The position numbers and the translations under genes were made by a program. Shown here piece after piece: positions 16,393 through 26,091 of a stretch of 64,000 nucleotides of DNA. The DNA comes from Psychroflexus lacisalsi (GTDB lineage: Bacteria > Bacteroidota > Bacteroidia > Flavobacteriales > Flavobacteriaceae), in NCBI RefSeq assembly GCF_020164495.1, contig NZ_JAIQYZ010000004.1, positions 1-64,000 of the forward strand, in the 5' to 3' direction. The notes beneath the pieces were generated by a model, which saw nothing but the letters and a program-made list of their open reading frames with translations, was not told where the DNA came from and did no database searches. Each line of letters begins with the position of its first letter. Position 1 is the first letter of the stretch.

Positions 16393-18954
16393 TCTTATTT
16401 TTATGTTGCTAATTTTTTCTTCTCTATTTAGTCAGGAAGTTAAAATTTCGGGGCATATAAAATCTAGTAATAACCAGCCTATACCATATGTTAATGTAAT
16501 AGTTAGTAAAACTGAAAATTCTCAGCCTATCACCTTTGGTTACAGTAATGAAGAGGGAGAATTTAGTGTAATGATTCCTGAAGGGCTCGAGGCTATCATG
16601 ATAAATGTCTCTTCTATAGGCTTCCAGGAACAATCACTTAGATTAAATATAAAAGAAACAAAATATGTTGAAATCATCTTAGAAGACAGTGTGACGTCTT
16701 TGGATGAGATTGTTATTAAGGCTCGACCAAAAGGAGACACACTTAATCTAGGTATTCATGATATGAATCTTACAGATGACAAAACATTGAGAGACATGCT
16801 AAATAAAACAGATGGTATTATCATTAGCAGGGATGGTGGAATAATGTATAGAGGTAAACAAATAAATAAAATACTTATAAACGGAAAAGAGGTATTCCTC
16901 AGACAAAACAAAATTGCTCTTGACAATCTGGATTATAGAATAATGAAAAGTGTCCAGGTCATAGATAATTATAAAGATAGATTTGCAATAGATTTTAATC
17001 CTATTAGAGATCCTGTTATTAATGTAGAAACAAAAGATGAATTTAAAGGTATTTTAAAAGCTGAAGTAGAATTTGGTCTTGGTTATGACGATAAATATAA
17101 TTTTACGGGCAAAGGATTTTTATTTTCGGACAAATTAAATGCATTTATAACATCCAATACAACAAATACTGGTGAGATTGTATTTAGTCAAAAAGACATT
17201 TCAGCACCAATTGTTGATTATTCAACGAATGCTTTAAGAAATTATTTACAGCCTTTTTTTATTGAAGATTTTCAAACTAGAAAAAATTTCGTGAGCAATA
17301 CCAGTCTTACGTTAAGAAAAGAGGCAGAAAAAAATAAGAGCGGTTTGGTGCTTTATTTTGGTAATACTCAGATAGAGAGAGACGTAAGCCGCCAAACATT
17401 TTTAGGTGAAAACCTTATAGAGTCTAGTCTAACAAATAATGTACAAAATGGAAATTTTATTTCAGCTACTACAAATTTTAATGCTAAGTTATCTGAAAAT
17501 TCAGTTTTTGAAAATAAATTATCTACTTTGTTGCTTTGGTATGATGACCTAACTCAAAACTTGGACACTGTTTTTTCTCCTAATCCTACAGGTTTCAATT
17601 TATTAACTGAAAATAGTCCAAAAAGCTTAGCAATATCAAATGAACTTAAAATTACAAAACTAATATCTGAAAAAAAAGCTATTGACTTCGAGCTCAATTA
17701 TTATTACGAAGGTGATAAAAGAGATTTTGAAACTCAACAAAATGATATTCCCTTATCTGAGATAAAACAGGTTGAAGATTTTTCGAAAAATTATGTGGCT
17801 GCCCTAAGTAAATTTAAATACGACCTTAACCCCGTTTATCTCAATATTGGTTTAGGACTATCGCACAATCAAGAAGAAGGTGAGCTAATGTTTGAAAATG
17901 ATTTTTTGACGGAAGACAATTTAACCAGAAGTATAACGACTATAGAAACTCCAATTAGTATAAGCGGTTCCTATAAGAATTTGGATTATAGCTTTTCTGG
18001 GTCTCCTGCATTGATTTATACTGATGAAAAAGGAATTCGTGAAGAAATTAAAAGTTTAAATAAATTAACCTATAATTTCGAAACTCAAAATAACTTGATC
18101 TTAAGTTGGAAACGAAATTATCGTTTCTATGATCTTAATTCGCTTTACGACACAATTGTGAGAGGATTTAATATTAGGGTCATAAACGATGGTATTAATG
18201 CTGAAGACTATACGACAACAAATTTAACCTCGTTAGAATGGAATAATAATAATGTTTCGAGAAATAAGCAGATTAACCTCAAGTATGAATTTATAAAAGA
18301 TAAAAATATTTTACAATCTGTATTGGATTCTGTGTCAAGTAACATCTTTTTTTATGCTAATCAGATATTTCCAGATAGAACTACACATTTGATTGATATG
18401 AGTGGCCGAAAGGGCTTTTATTTTTCACCTTCTTATCATCTTATTTACTTTGGAGCAAGTTTTTATATAAGAAATGACGATTATCCTACCATTAGCAATC
18501 AAGAAGAAGTTGATGCTACAAGTCTTACTTTACAGCCAGCATTTAATTTAACCTTTAGACCAAGAGGATTTTTGATTAGAGAAGCTTCAAATCAATTAAA
18601 AAGGAATGACTATGCTTTTTTTATAAATGGAGAAGAAATCAATTCGCAATCCGTCTTGACGAATACTTTCACAGTGGAAGGCACAGAAAAAAAATCGACT
18701 GGGAATTTGACTTTATATATCAGTTTTACAATATTAACGGCAATAAATTTGACGTTCCAGATGTAAATTTAAGTATAAAGTATAGACAATCAGATAAGCT
18801 TTCATTTTCTTTATCTGGTCGTTCTTTATTAACGCTTTTCGATTTTAACGACTTTAATTTTGCAAATACTCAATCTAATGGAAATATTCTTACGCAAACT
18901 TTCACAAATAATAATTTAGGATATCTGTTATTTAACACTTCGTTTAATTTCTGA
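16376..18954 (+). pseudogene. TonB-dependent receptor-like gene, frameshifted at an A8 run
   Basis: Signal peptide (MLKQYSLIFMLLIFSSLFSQ), carboxypeptidase-like domain, plug-like region (LRDMLNKTDGIIISRDGG, NKILINGKEV) and a beta-barrel. The main frame ends at 18766, but shifting frame at A8 (18687-18694) continues the barrel for about 87 more codons to a typical C-terminal ...LFNTSFNF and stop at 18954. One extra A would restore the gene. The tail runs convergently into the synthase gene on the other strand. Tract slippage, -1 frameshifting or a sequencing error could each explain it. Confidence 0.85.
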
Positions 18955-19599
18955 ATTTTTTCTGATAGAATTTGGCTCATAAATATGCATAAGATATCTC
19001 TTTTGTTTCTCGATATTTTGATTATAAAAATCTATTAAACCATTATATTCTAGTAAAATAGGATACGTTTTTGATCCAAGGTATGTGACTGGTTCACCTA
19101 AAATTTTGGCATTAATTCCAATCAAATTTAGGGTTTTTAAAAGTTTAGAGTCACACTCAGCAAATGCAACGTTTTTTGGATGGTTACAAACAGAAATTAT
19201 AGATAAAGTAATAAATGCTTTTAAAATTGATATATCTTGAACATTGCTTTTTATTGCAAAACGACCAATATGAAAAACACTTTTGAAATTTTTTTTGATA
19301 ACATCAAAAGGATGTATATTAAACAAGTTTTGGATTGGAAGAATGTAATTTGAATCATCTTTTAATTCAAGAGTTCTTATTGAGCCTAAAAGCGAACCTT
19401 CAGAACTTCTCAAAACATAATAATTAGAGTCTTTAAATAGTATTTTTTCTTCATTGTAGATCTTTCGAACACAACTCTTAAAATCTAATTTTGGATTATC
19501 TGTTTTATAACGGCTTAAATTTTCTTTGACTACAAAGTAAATTAAACTGTTTAATTGATTAAATCTTATTTTTTCAAAAATATTACTATTGTGCTTCAT
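18928..19599 (-). CDS. FeeM/LuxI-like N-acyl synthase candidate (GNAT fold, 223 aa)
   Basis: I prefer ATG 19599 (MKHNSN) to the upstream 19623. The pattern follows autoinducer and N-acyl amino acid synthases: GSLLGSIRTLEL (strand before the active site), LPIQNLFNI, VFHIGRFAIK in the place of the conserved 'sRfaV' segment, then a helix and AFAECDSKLLKTLNLIGINAKILGEP with a final PILLEYNG, as in FeeM-type enzymes. Such enzymes join a fatty acyl group from acyl-ACP to an amine. A LuxR-type regulator is transcribed divergently 124 bases away. Fold assignment is by eye; an ordinary GNAT acetyltransferase remains possible. Confidence 0.6.
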   Translation of the reverse strand: MKHNSNIFEKIRFNQLNSLIYFVVKENLSRYKTDNPKLDFKSCVRKIYNEEKILFKDSNYYVLRSSEGSLLGSIRTLELKDDSNYILPIQNLFNIHPFDVIKKNFKSVFHIGRFAIKSNVQDISILKAFITLSIISVCNHPKNVAFAECDSKLLKTLNLIGINAKILGEPVTYLGSKTYPILLEYNGLIDFYNQNIEKQKRYLMHIYEPNSIRKNSEIKRSVK

Positions 19600-19623
19600 A
19601 TTTAAAAATATGATACATTGCAC

Positions 19624-19722
19624 AATTAATTTTTACACCTAAGAGTAGTTTTAGTTTGTAGAATTTAAACTGCATCATTATAATGAATTATCAAATAAAA
19701 CAGCTATATTTAGATAAAAAGT
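19624..19722. promoter_or_regulatory. Divergent promoter region of synthase and LuxR-type genes
   Basis: About 100 bases between the two divergent genes. TAAGAGTAGTT (reverse of AACTACTCTTA) lies near 19641-19651 and differs by one base from the AACTACACTTA motif at 10052 and 13666. No clear palindrome is seen. Confidence 0.4.
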
Positions 19723-20481
19723 TTGAGTGATTTAAATCAATTTTTTTCTTTCAGAAATACAGTTAATAAACTCTCATCAAAAGATATCAAAAGCTCTAAT
19801 AATTACTTAGACACAATAGATGCTTTTGCAAGACTTACTTACAAAAGCATTTATGTAATTGATTATCATGTGAAAGGATTTGAATACGTTTCTAATAATC
19901 CTTTATTTCTTTGCGGTTTGAAAGCTGATGAAGTAAAAGAAATGGGTTATGAATTTTATTTCAAATATGTCGAAAAATCCGACCTTGATCTGTTAATCAA
20001 AATAAATAAAATTGGGTTTGAGTTTTATGAAAACATTCCATTTCATAAAAGAAAGCGTTATACGATCTCATACGATTTTAAGATCGAAAACGATGAAAAA
20101 AAAAGCATATTAATAAATCAGAAATTAACACCAATTTTTTTGACTGAAACAGGTAAGATATGGAAAGCAATATGTATAATATCATTATCTGAAGAAAAAA
20201 AATCTGGTAATATAAAAGTCTACAATAAGAATGATAATGAAATTTTTAAATATGATCTTGAATCTGACATTTGGAGAAAAATTGACCCTATTAAACTTTC
20301 ATCAAGAGAAAAAGAGATTCTTCAATTGGCAATAAGAGGATATACAATTAAGGAAATTTCAGAAAGTTTATTTGTGGTACCTGATACAATCAAATTCCAT
20401 CGAAGAAAGCTTTTTGAGAAACTCGAAGTCTCAAATATCACAGAAGCTATTGTTTATTGTACAAACAACAATTTAATTTAA
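19723..20481 (+). CDS. PAS-like/LuxR-type transcription regulator (252 aa)
   Basis: The C-terminal ~60 residues are a GerE/LuxR helix-turn-helix: LSSREKEILQLAIRGYTIKEISESL, then VPDTIKFHRRKLFEKLEVSN. The N-terminal part has the look of a PAS-like sensor (VIDYHVKGFEYVSNNP ... FKYVEKSDLDLLIKI). The start is TTG at 19723; the first internal ATG would remove part of the sensor domain. It is divergent from the acyl-synthase candidate, so a signal/receptor pair is possible, though PAS-LuxR proteins in Bacteroidota often act without a cognate synthase. An IS element begins 5 bases after its stop. Confidence 0.8.
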   Translation: MSDLNQFFSFRNTVNKLSSKDIKSSNNYLDTIDAFARLTYKSIYVIDYHVKGFEYVSNNPLFLCGLKADEVKEMGYEFYFKYVEKSDLDLLIKINKIGFEFYENIPFHKRKRYTISYDFKIENDEKKSILINQKLTPIFLTETGKIWKAICIISLSEEKKSGNIKVYNKNDNEIFKYDLESDIWRKIDPIKLSSREKEILQLAIRGYTIKEISESLFVVPDTIKFHRRKLFEKLEVSNITEAIVYCTNNNLI

Positions 20482-20485
20482 ATTA

Positions 20486-21445
20486 TAGAGGTCAGTACTT
20501 AAATTCATATCTTTAATGTGAATAAAAATAGGCATAATATGGATATTTTCAAGGGCCAGAACCTCCTAGAGTTCTCCGATCGGTTTAAAACGGATGCTGA
20601 TTGCCGGCAATACTTGGCGGAGATCAAATGGAACGATGATTTTGAGTGCTGCAAATGCGGTCATGGAAAAGCGCAGGTCAGGAAAGATTTCTCGCGTACA
20701 TGTAATATTTGCTCGCATCAAGAGTCGGCTACCTCCAACACACTTTTCCATAAAGACAAGTTCGGTGTCCGAAAGGCCTTTTTCATCGTTTTTGAGATGG
20801 CCACAAGTACCAAGAGCCTTTCCGCGAGCTATGTTGCGGTTCGTTTCGGTGTTACGGAAAAGACGGCCCGTCTGTTCATGCACAAGGTTCGAGAGGCAAT
20901 GGAGAGTAGCGGCAACAATCCGATGGACGGCATTGTACACGTTGATGAATTCGTTCTTGGCGGTCGCGAGAAAGGAAAGATAGGGCGAAGCTATGAAACC
21001 AAGAAAAAGAAAGCTATAACTGCTGTTGAGCTGACGAAAGAAGGTAAGGTGAAAAGAATGTATGCCATGCATATCAAGGATTTTTCAGCTAGATCCCTTC
21101 AATATATTTTTATTGACCATATCAGCCGAGATGCAATGGTGACGACCGATAAATGGAGAGGTTACAGACCGATCGCAAAAGCTTACGAGATAACACAGAT
21201 CGAGAGTAACGGCGGAATGAACTTTAAGGCATTACATACTATGATCCATCAAATAAAATCTTGGATAAGAACAACATATTCCTGGGTAAGCGATTTTAAC
21301 ATCAATAGATATTTTAACGAATTCTGTTTCAGAATCAACCGTTCACAGAGCAAATCAACCATCTTCAACAATCTAGTAACGAAAATGGTGAAAAAGGATA
21401 AAGTATATCACAAGCAAATTATATGCAGTTAACTACTGACCTCTA
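20486..21445 (+). mobile_element. IS1595-family (ISXO2-like) insertion sequence
   Basis: Inverted ends: TAGAGGTCAGTACTTAA at 20486-20502 and its complement at 21429-21445, with 16 of 17 bases matching. The transposase gene fills the element. Base composition is richer in G+C than the neighbours, which points to recent arrival. I do not see a convincing 8 bp target duplication in the AT-rich flanks. It separates the LuxR-type gene from the third peptide locus. Confidence 0.88.
20539..21432 (+). CDS. IS1595-family transposase
   Basis: ATG 20539 (MDIFKG) is preferred over GTG 20518. An N-terminal zinc ribbon (CCKCGHG ... CNIC) is followed by an ISXO2-like DDE-type domain. Acidic residues are seen at GIVHVDEFVLGGREKGKIG and TTDKWRGYRPIAKAY, and the C-terminal SWVSDFNINRYFNEFCFRINR is typical. 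The frame is intact, so the element may be active. Confidence 0.92.
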   Translation: MDIFKGQNLLEFSDRFKTDADCRQYLAEIKWNDDFECCKCGHGKAQVRKDFSRTCNICSHQESATSNTLFHKDKFGVRKAFFIVFEMATSTKSLSASYVAVRFGVTEKTARLFMHKVREAMESSGNNPMDGIVHVDEFVLGGREKGKIGRSYETKKKKAITAVELTKEGKVKRMYAMHIKDFSARSLQYIFIDHISRDAMVTTDKWRGYRPIAKAYEITQIESNGGMNFKALHTMIHQIKSWIRTTYSWVSDFNINRYFNEFCFRINRSQSKSTIFNNLVTKMVKKDKVYHKQIICS

Positions 21446-21457
21446 AAATTTATTATT

Positions 21458-21655
21458 ATGAAATTATTAAAAAATTCCTTTTTAGGAACAGTATTTTTAG
21501 TTGCTATAAGTTCTGCTATATCTGCTGCAACTGCAAATGATGCAGAAGAGTTGAGACCAGATTGTCATGACACTTATAATTTTTGTGATTATTTTTTTCC
21601 GTCAGATTTCGGTGAATTTGATTCATGTATGACAAAACAAGGTTGTGGAGCATAA
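21458..21655 (+). CDS. Small secreted peptide with four Cys (65 aa)
   Basis: Signal peptide MKLLKNSFLGTVFLVAISSAISAAT, then an acidic mature part of about 40 residues with four Cys (RPDCHDTYNFCDYFF, FDSCMTKQGCGA). The IS element ends 13 bases upstream, so the original promoter has been displaced. A strong hairpin (21670-21692) separates it from the GLPGLI gene at 21710. It has the same layout as the other peptide genes but an unrelated mature sequence. Two disulfides, a metal site or a modified peptide are possible. Confidence 0.75.
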   Translation: MKLLKNSFLGTVFLVAISSAISAATANDAEELRPDCHDTYNFCDYFFPSDFGEFDSCMTKQGCGA

Positions 21656-21669
21656 CAATAATTATTAAT

Positions 21670-21692
21670 GCAGTTGCCTTTAAGGCAACTGC
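21670..21692 (+). terminator. Attenuator-like hairpin between peptide and GLPGLI genes
   Basis: GCAGTTGCC, five-base loop, GGCAACTGC: nine perfect pairs. Only a weak T run follows, so it may stabilise the peptide mRNA or act as a partial terminator. Confidence 0.6.
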
Positions 21693-21709
21693 TTAAATAG
21701 ATCTAAATC

Positions 21710-22441
21710 ATGAAAATTTTACTGGTATATACTCTTTATTTTTTATCAATTGCTACTTATAGTCAAAACCCCAAAGGAATAATTAATTATAAAGCTGAAC
21801 TTAGTTCCGAGCAAAAAAATGAATTTATCGAAAATGCCAAAAACGATGAGAAAATGTCGATGAGTATTAAACAGCAAATCATTGATATTGCACAAAACGT
21901 AAAACCAGATTATTATGAGTTGCATTTTAAAGGAAAAGAAGCATTCTTTTTTTATGATGAATCCTTAGAAGATCCTAATAGCAGTTATCTAAATAGTAAA
22001 GCAGGACAAAATCCTTTTATCATTGACTTATCATCAAATAAAATTATTGAAGATAGTAGAAATTTTGGTTTTGTAGCTCAAGAACTTCTAGACTGGAAAA
22101 CCACTGATAAAACTAAGATGATTGAGGGTTACAAGTGTTATAAAGCCACTGCTACAGAAACCCTTTATAGCAGGCAAGGACATTTTTACGATAGGGATAT
22201 CGCAGCCTGGTATGCACCAGATATACCCGTAGAATTTGGGCCTAAAAATTATGTAGGTTTACCAGGCTTGGTGTTGGAAGTAGAACGTAAAGAATTTACG
22301 ATTACAGCGATCAAAATCAATCTCAACCCCAATAAAGATAATTTAAAAATCAAACGTGTAGGTGAAGATGAAAAGGTGATTTCACAAAAAGAAATGAACG
22401 ACAGAATCGCCGAGATGATGAAAGATTATGAAAAAAGATAA
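21710..22441 (+). CDS. GLPGLI family secreted protein (243 aa)
   Basis: Signal peptide to about residue 19 (ends TYSQ). Core IEGYKCYKA with Cys, AAWYAPDIPVEFGP, GLPGLVLEV. The C-terminal tail is Lys/Glu-rich. It follows the four-Cys peptide gene and is 9 bases upstream of the receptor gene. This gives the same order peptide, GLPGLI, receptor as in the other loci. Confidence 0.92.
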   Translation: MKILLVYTLYFLSIATYSQNPKGIINYKAELSSEQKNEFIENAKNDEKMSMSIKQQIIDIAQNVKPDYYELHFKGKEAFFFYDESLEDPNSSYLNSKAGQNPFIIDLSSNKIIEDSRNFGFVAQELLDWKTTDKTKMIEGYKCYKATATETLYSRQGHFYDRDIAAWYAPDIPVEFGPKNYVGLPGLVLEVERKEFTITAIKINLNPNKDNLKIKRVGEDEKVISQKEMNDRIAEMMKDYEKR

Positions 22442-22450
22442 ATTTTTTTA

Positions 22451-25104
22451 ATGAAATTTCTTATTCCTCTTTTTTTTTGTCTGTTTTGTTTAGGGAGCTC
22501 GCCGTTCTACGCCCAACATCAACTCAGTGGCGTGGTGACAGACAGCGTAGGAAATCCTCTAACTTCTGCCAATCTCCTGGCCCAGCCAAAAGATTCTCTA
22601 CAAAACGTCAAGTTTGCCATCACCGATGACAAAGGTCGCTACCGTCTAAATTTACAACCCATACCCTATACCGTTACTGTGAATTATCTCGGCTATGCCA
22701 AAAAAGAGTTTGAGATCAATCTCGACCAAGATCAAATCAAAAGCATCGTTTTGCAGCAAAGTACAGAGGGTCTTGAAGAAGTAGAATTAGAGATGCCTAT
22801 GGTGGTCAAAAAAGATACCATCACTTACAACGTCGATCAATTAACCAGTGGGGAAGAACGCAAACTCAAGGACATTCTCAAAAAACTCCCAGGTGTGGAA
22901 GTCGATAGAAACGGTGGTATCAAGGTCAACGGTAAAAAGGTAACACACATGCTGGTGGAAAGTAAAAAGTTTTTTGGAGGAGGGACTAAGTTAGCGGTAG
23001 ATAATATTCCAGCAGACGCCGTAAAGCAAGTGGAGGTTTTAGATAATTACAACGAAATTGCCATGCTCAAAGATTTCCAGGAAAGCGAAGATATGGCGGT
23101 AAATGTAAAATTGAAAGACGATAGAAAGGACTTTGTTTTTGGAGATATAGAAGGAGGATTGGGCAATGACGAATTTTATAATGCCCAAAGCAACCTGTTT
23201 TATTATAGCCCCAAAACCACGCTTAATGTTATTGCCAATACCAATAATGTGAGAGAACGGGTCTTTACTAACGACCAGTTTTTTAGCTTTCAGGAAGGCA
23301 TGAATTCGATATTCGATAAAGGAAGCACTAGTTTTGAGGATTCCTATGATGACTTTTCAGATTTTTTGGAAAAAGAAGATGTGGTGGAAAGCGATCGAAA
23401 ATTTGGTGCAGTCAATTTTACACAAGAAGTCAACAACAAGCTGAGTCTTTCGGGTTACGGTATTTTCTCCAAAACCAAAGAAAGCACCTTGGTAGAATCT
23501 ACCAACGAGTACAATACGTTTACAGAAGATAGGTCCATCGCTACAGCAACCGATAATCAATTGGCGATGGGAAACCTTAATGCTATTTTTACGCCCAATA
23601 TAAAGACCAGTGGCATTTCAGGTCTCAGTTCAAAAGTGCAGATGACCAGTACAACAACAGCATCAACTCTCAAGTAGATACTACAACCAATGCCTTTCTA
23701 AACAATCGCTTGGGGGATCAAACCTTCTTTAATCAAACAGTAGAATGGCATCGGAAAGAATCTAAAGCCCACTCATTTTCTGGTGTGGTGGATTATACCT
23801 ACGATAAGCTAACCCCCAGAACCCTTTGGCAAACTGACGACGATATTTTGGCAGGGCTTATCCCAATTATAGATGAACCCAGCATAAGCATCAATCAGTT
23901 TAAACAAACCGAGAAAAACCAGATCAAGTCTATTCTTAAACATTATTGGGTGCTCGATCGTAATAATCACATTTATTCTACTATCGGTAATGTCAATTTA
24001 AATCAGACCTTTTTCACCGATGATGCACAAGAACTTGACGATGGAAGTATCAATAATTTTGGCGAAGCAGGATTCAACAATGATTTTCATTTCAGATTAA
24101 ACGATGCCTTTGCCGGCCTGTTTTATAAATTCAGAACAGGGATTTTCACTTTCGATCAAGGGGCATTTGTCCATTATTATCGGTGGAATCCGAATCAGGA
24201 ATCTACAGAGGTTCAAAATAGAGTGGTGGTTTTACCTAATGTTACCGCCAAAGCTGAAATTACAAGAAGCAAAACTCTACAGTTCAATTACGAGTTAAAG
24301 TCGTCCTTTTCCGATGCCTCTCAGTTTGCGAGTCGGTTTTATTTGCAGAGTTATAACAGCGTGTTCAGCGGGAACACCTCTTTAGAAAACACCCTCAAGC
24401 ACGATCTCAATTTGCGCTTTACCAAATCTAAGGGTTATCGTGGTTTTGGCATTTATGCAACAGCCAATTATTCCAAACAGGTGGAGGGCATCGTCAGCAA
24501 TGTCGACTACGAAGGTATCAATCAGGTGGTCACGCCTTTTTTGGTAGATAATTCCTCAGAAACCTTTGGATTAGGTGGGCGCGTAAGCAAGAAAGTCAGT
24601 CAGATTAATCTTACAACCGGTCTTCGCTACAATAATATCAGCTACTTACAATTTGTTAATGATTTAGCCGCAGAAAACAAAAATATCAACACTTCTTATA
24701 ATGTTTCAGCTAAAACGCTTTACGACGATTGGCCCATTCTGGAAGTCGGCTGGAGGCAAAACTTCGGAAATTTTACTTTAAGCGAGAACACCACCAATTT
24801 TGTGACGACCGAGCCGTTTGTCAATTTGGATTACGACTTCCTAAGCGGGTTTATCATCTCAGCCGACTTTACCTCTTACACCTACGAAAACACAAGTCTA
24901 GACCAAAGCAACTCCTACGAAATCGCCAACGCCTCCTTGCTCTATCAGAAGGAAAGCAGCGCCTGGAGTTTTAAAGTGGAAGCCCAAAACTTATTCGACG
25001 TCCAGTTCAAAAATCAAAACACTTTTACCTCCTATATCATCTCAGATTCAAGAACCTTTATCTTACCTAGAATTTTGTTGTTTAGTATAGGTTATAACCT
25101 GTAA
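22451..25104 (+). pseudogene. TonB-dependent receptor-like gene, frameshifted near 23632
   Basis: Signal peptide, carboxypeptidase-like domain (LSGVVTDSVGNPLTSANL), plug-like region (LKDILKKLPGVEVD, NIPADAVKQVEVLDNY) and barrel, closely related to the receptor at 5709. The first frame ends at 23677. The matching sequence continues in the -1 frame from about 23632 (FKSADDQYNNS) to a normal end VLLFSIGYNL-type terminus at 25104. A single-base indel at a short A run explains the break. Its G+C content is higher than that of the GLPGLI genes. Confidence 0.87.
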
Positions 25105-25523
25105 TTCTTTTTAACAATTAAGAACAGATTAAAAAACCATTTACTTTTTTCATCTTAAGCATTTACCTTTTGTCTTTATAAATAAAATATAGATGTAGAT
25201 CAGGATGAATAGATCAAGTTGATTTTCATTTACTTCTTCCAGTGCCATCGCATTACCTTTTGATGCAGTTTTATCTGCAAGCTTTGAAATTAAAGAGGAG
25301 CTATAAATAGAGTAGCGGTTTATGCGATCCGGTTCATTTCAAAGCTTGTTTTTTTAGCAGCAAAAGGGGAGGTGATGCAAGAAGAATTTTGAAATAGAAT
25401 CCCTAAAATCCTGATCGATCAATTTTAGTTCAGGTTAAGCGGACTTGAGTTAAAAAGCTTTGGACCATATAAATGATCAATACAATATCAAAGATTTTTA
25501 GCTCGTGTCCAAGACCACTTTTA

Positions 25524-25980
25524 ACGAACCTCTTTTGCTGAAATGAAGCTTTAGCGAAATGTAAGTAAATGTGGTGAGTGACATCTGAAAACATCAATTT
25601 CGAATAAATTTAGAAGTACCCAAAATCTCTAATCATATCCATATTATTTTAGAATTTGTCGCAAAAATCGACCTGTTTACTGGGGTTAAGAGTGCATTTG
25701 TCGCAAATTCAGAGAATTTTCAAAGGCTAATAGGATTTAAAACACTGAAAAACAAGTAATTATGAATAGGTAACATCGCGCAGCGTGTTACCCTCTTGCT
25801 ATACATATTCCTTCATTTCATTTCAGAATATATATACTTTTCAACTAAGGCAGAAAAGCTATATTCTGAACATTAAATGCGTTTTTTATTAAGCGAACCT
25901 TGTCGCTTTTTTTGAGATAGGGTTCAAGAAAATCTAGTGAACCTGTTCCCTTGTAATGAAGCTTTTTGCGAAATGAAAAG
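25524..25980. repeat. Non-coding stretch with a degenerate ~40 bp repeat
   Basis: The 986 bases from 25105 to 26091 hold no convincing gene. Two related segments, about 25524-25566 and 25942-25980, share GAACCT..TT..AATGAAGCTTT.GCGAAATG. They may be remnants of an old mobile or intergenic repeat. Confidence 0.35.
25769..25792. other. Inverted repeat with 10 pairs
   Basis: GGTAACA-T-CGC-GCA-GCG-TGTTACC: ten pairs with one bulge in an otherwise unstructured intergenic region. No T run follows on either strand, so a terminator is unlikely. Function unknown. Confidence 0.45.
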
Positions 25981-26009
25981 GGGAGGGGTGGAACGGGTTT
26001 AAATTTAGC

Positions 26010-26040
26010 ATGAGCCGATTAGAAATTCTATTCGGCTCAT
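26010..26040. terminator. 31 bp near-perfect palindrome after the restriction operon
   Basis: ATGAGCCGA (26010-26018) pairs with TCGGCTCAT (26032-26040), and the inner TAGAA/TTCTA also pairs. It lies 52 bases beyond the stop of the last - strand gene (26092) and may end that operon, although the T run is weak. Confidence 0.45.
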
Positions 26041-26091
26041 AATTCATACTATTTTAAGTTGATTAATATCAAAATTAAATACCACAGTCTC

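Noticed and set aside
20566..21072. Frames overlapping the IS1595 transposase on both strands
   Set aside because: The transposase frame is complete and explains the region.
20478..21453. Target-site duplication of the IS element
   Set aside because: Both flanks are AT-rich and similar in composition, but no exact 8 bp duplication could be aligned.
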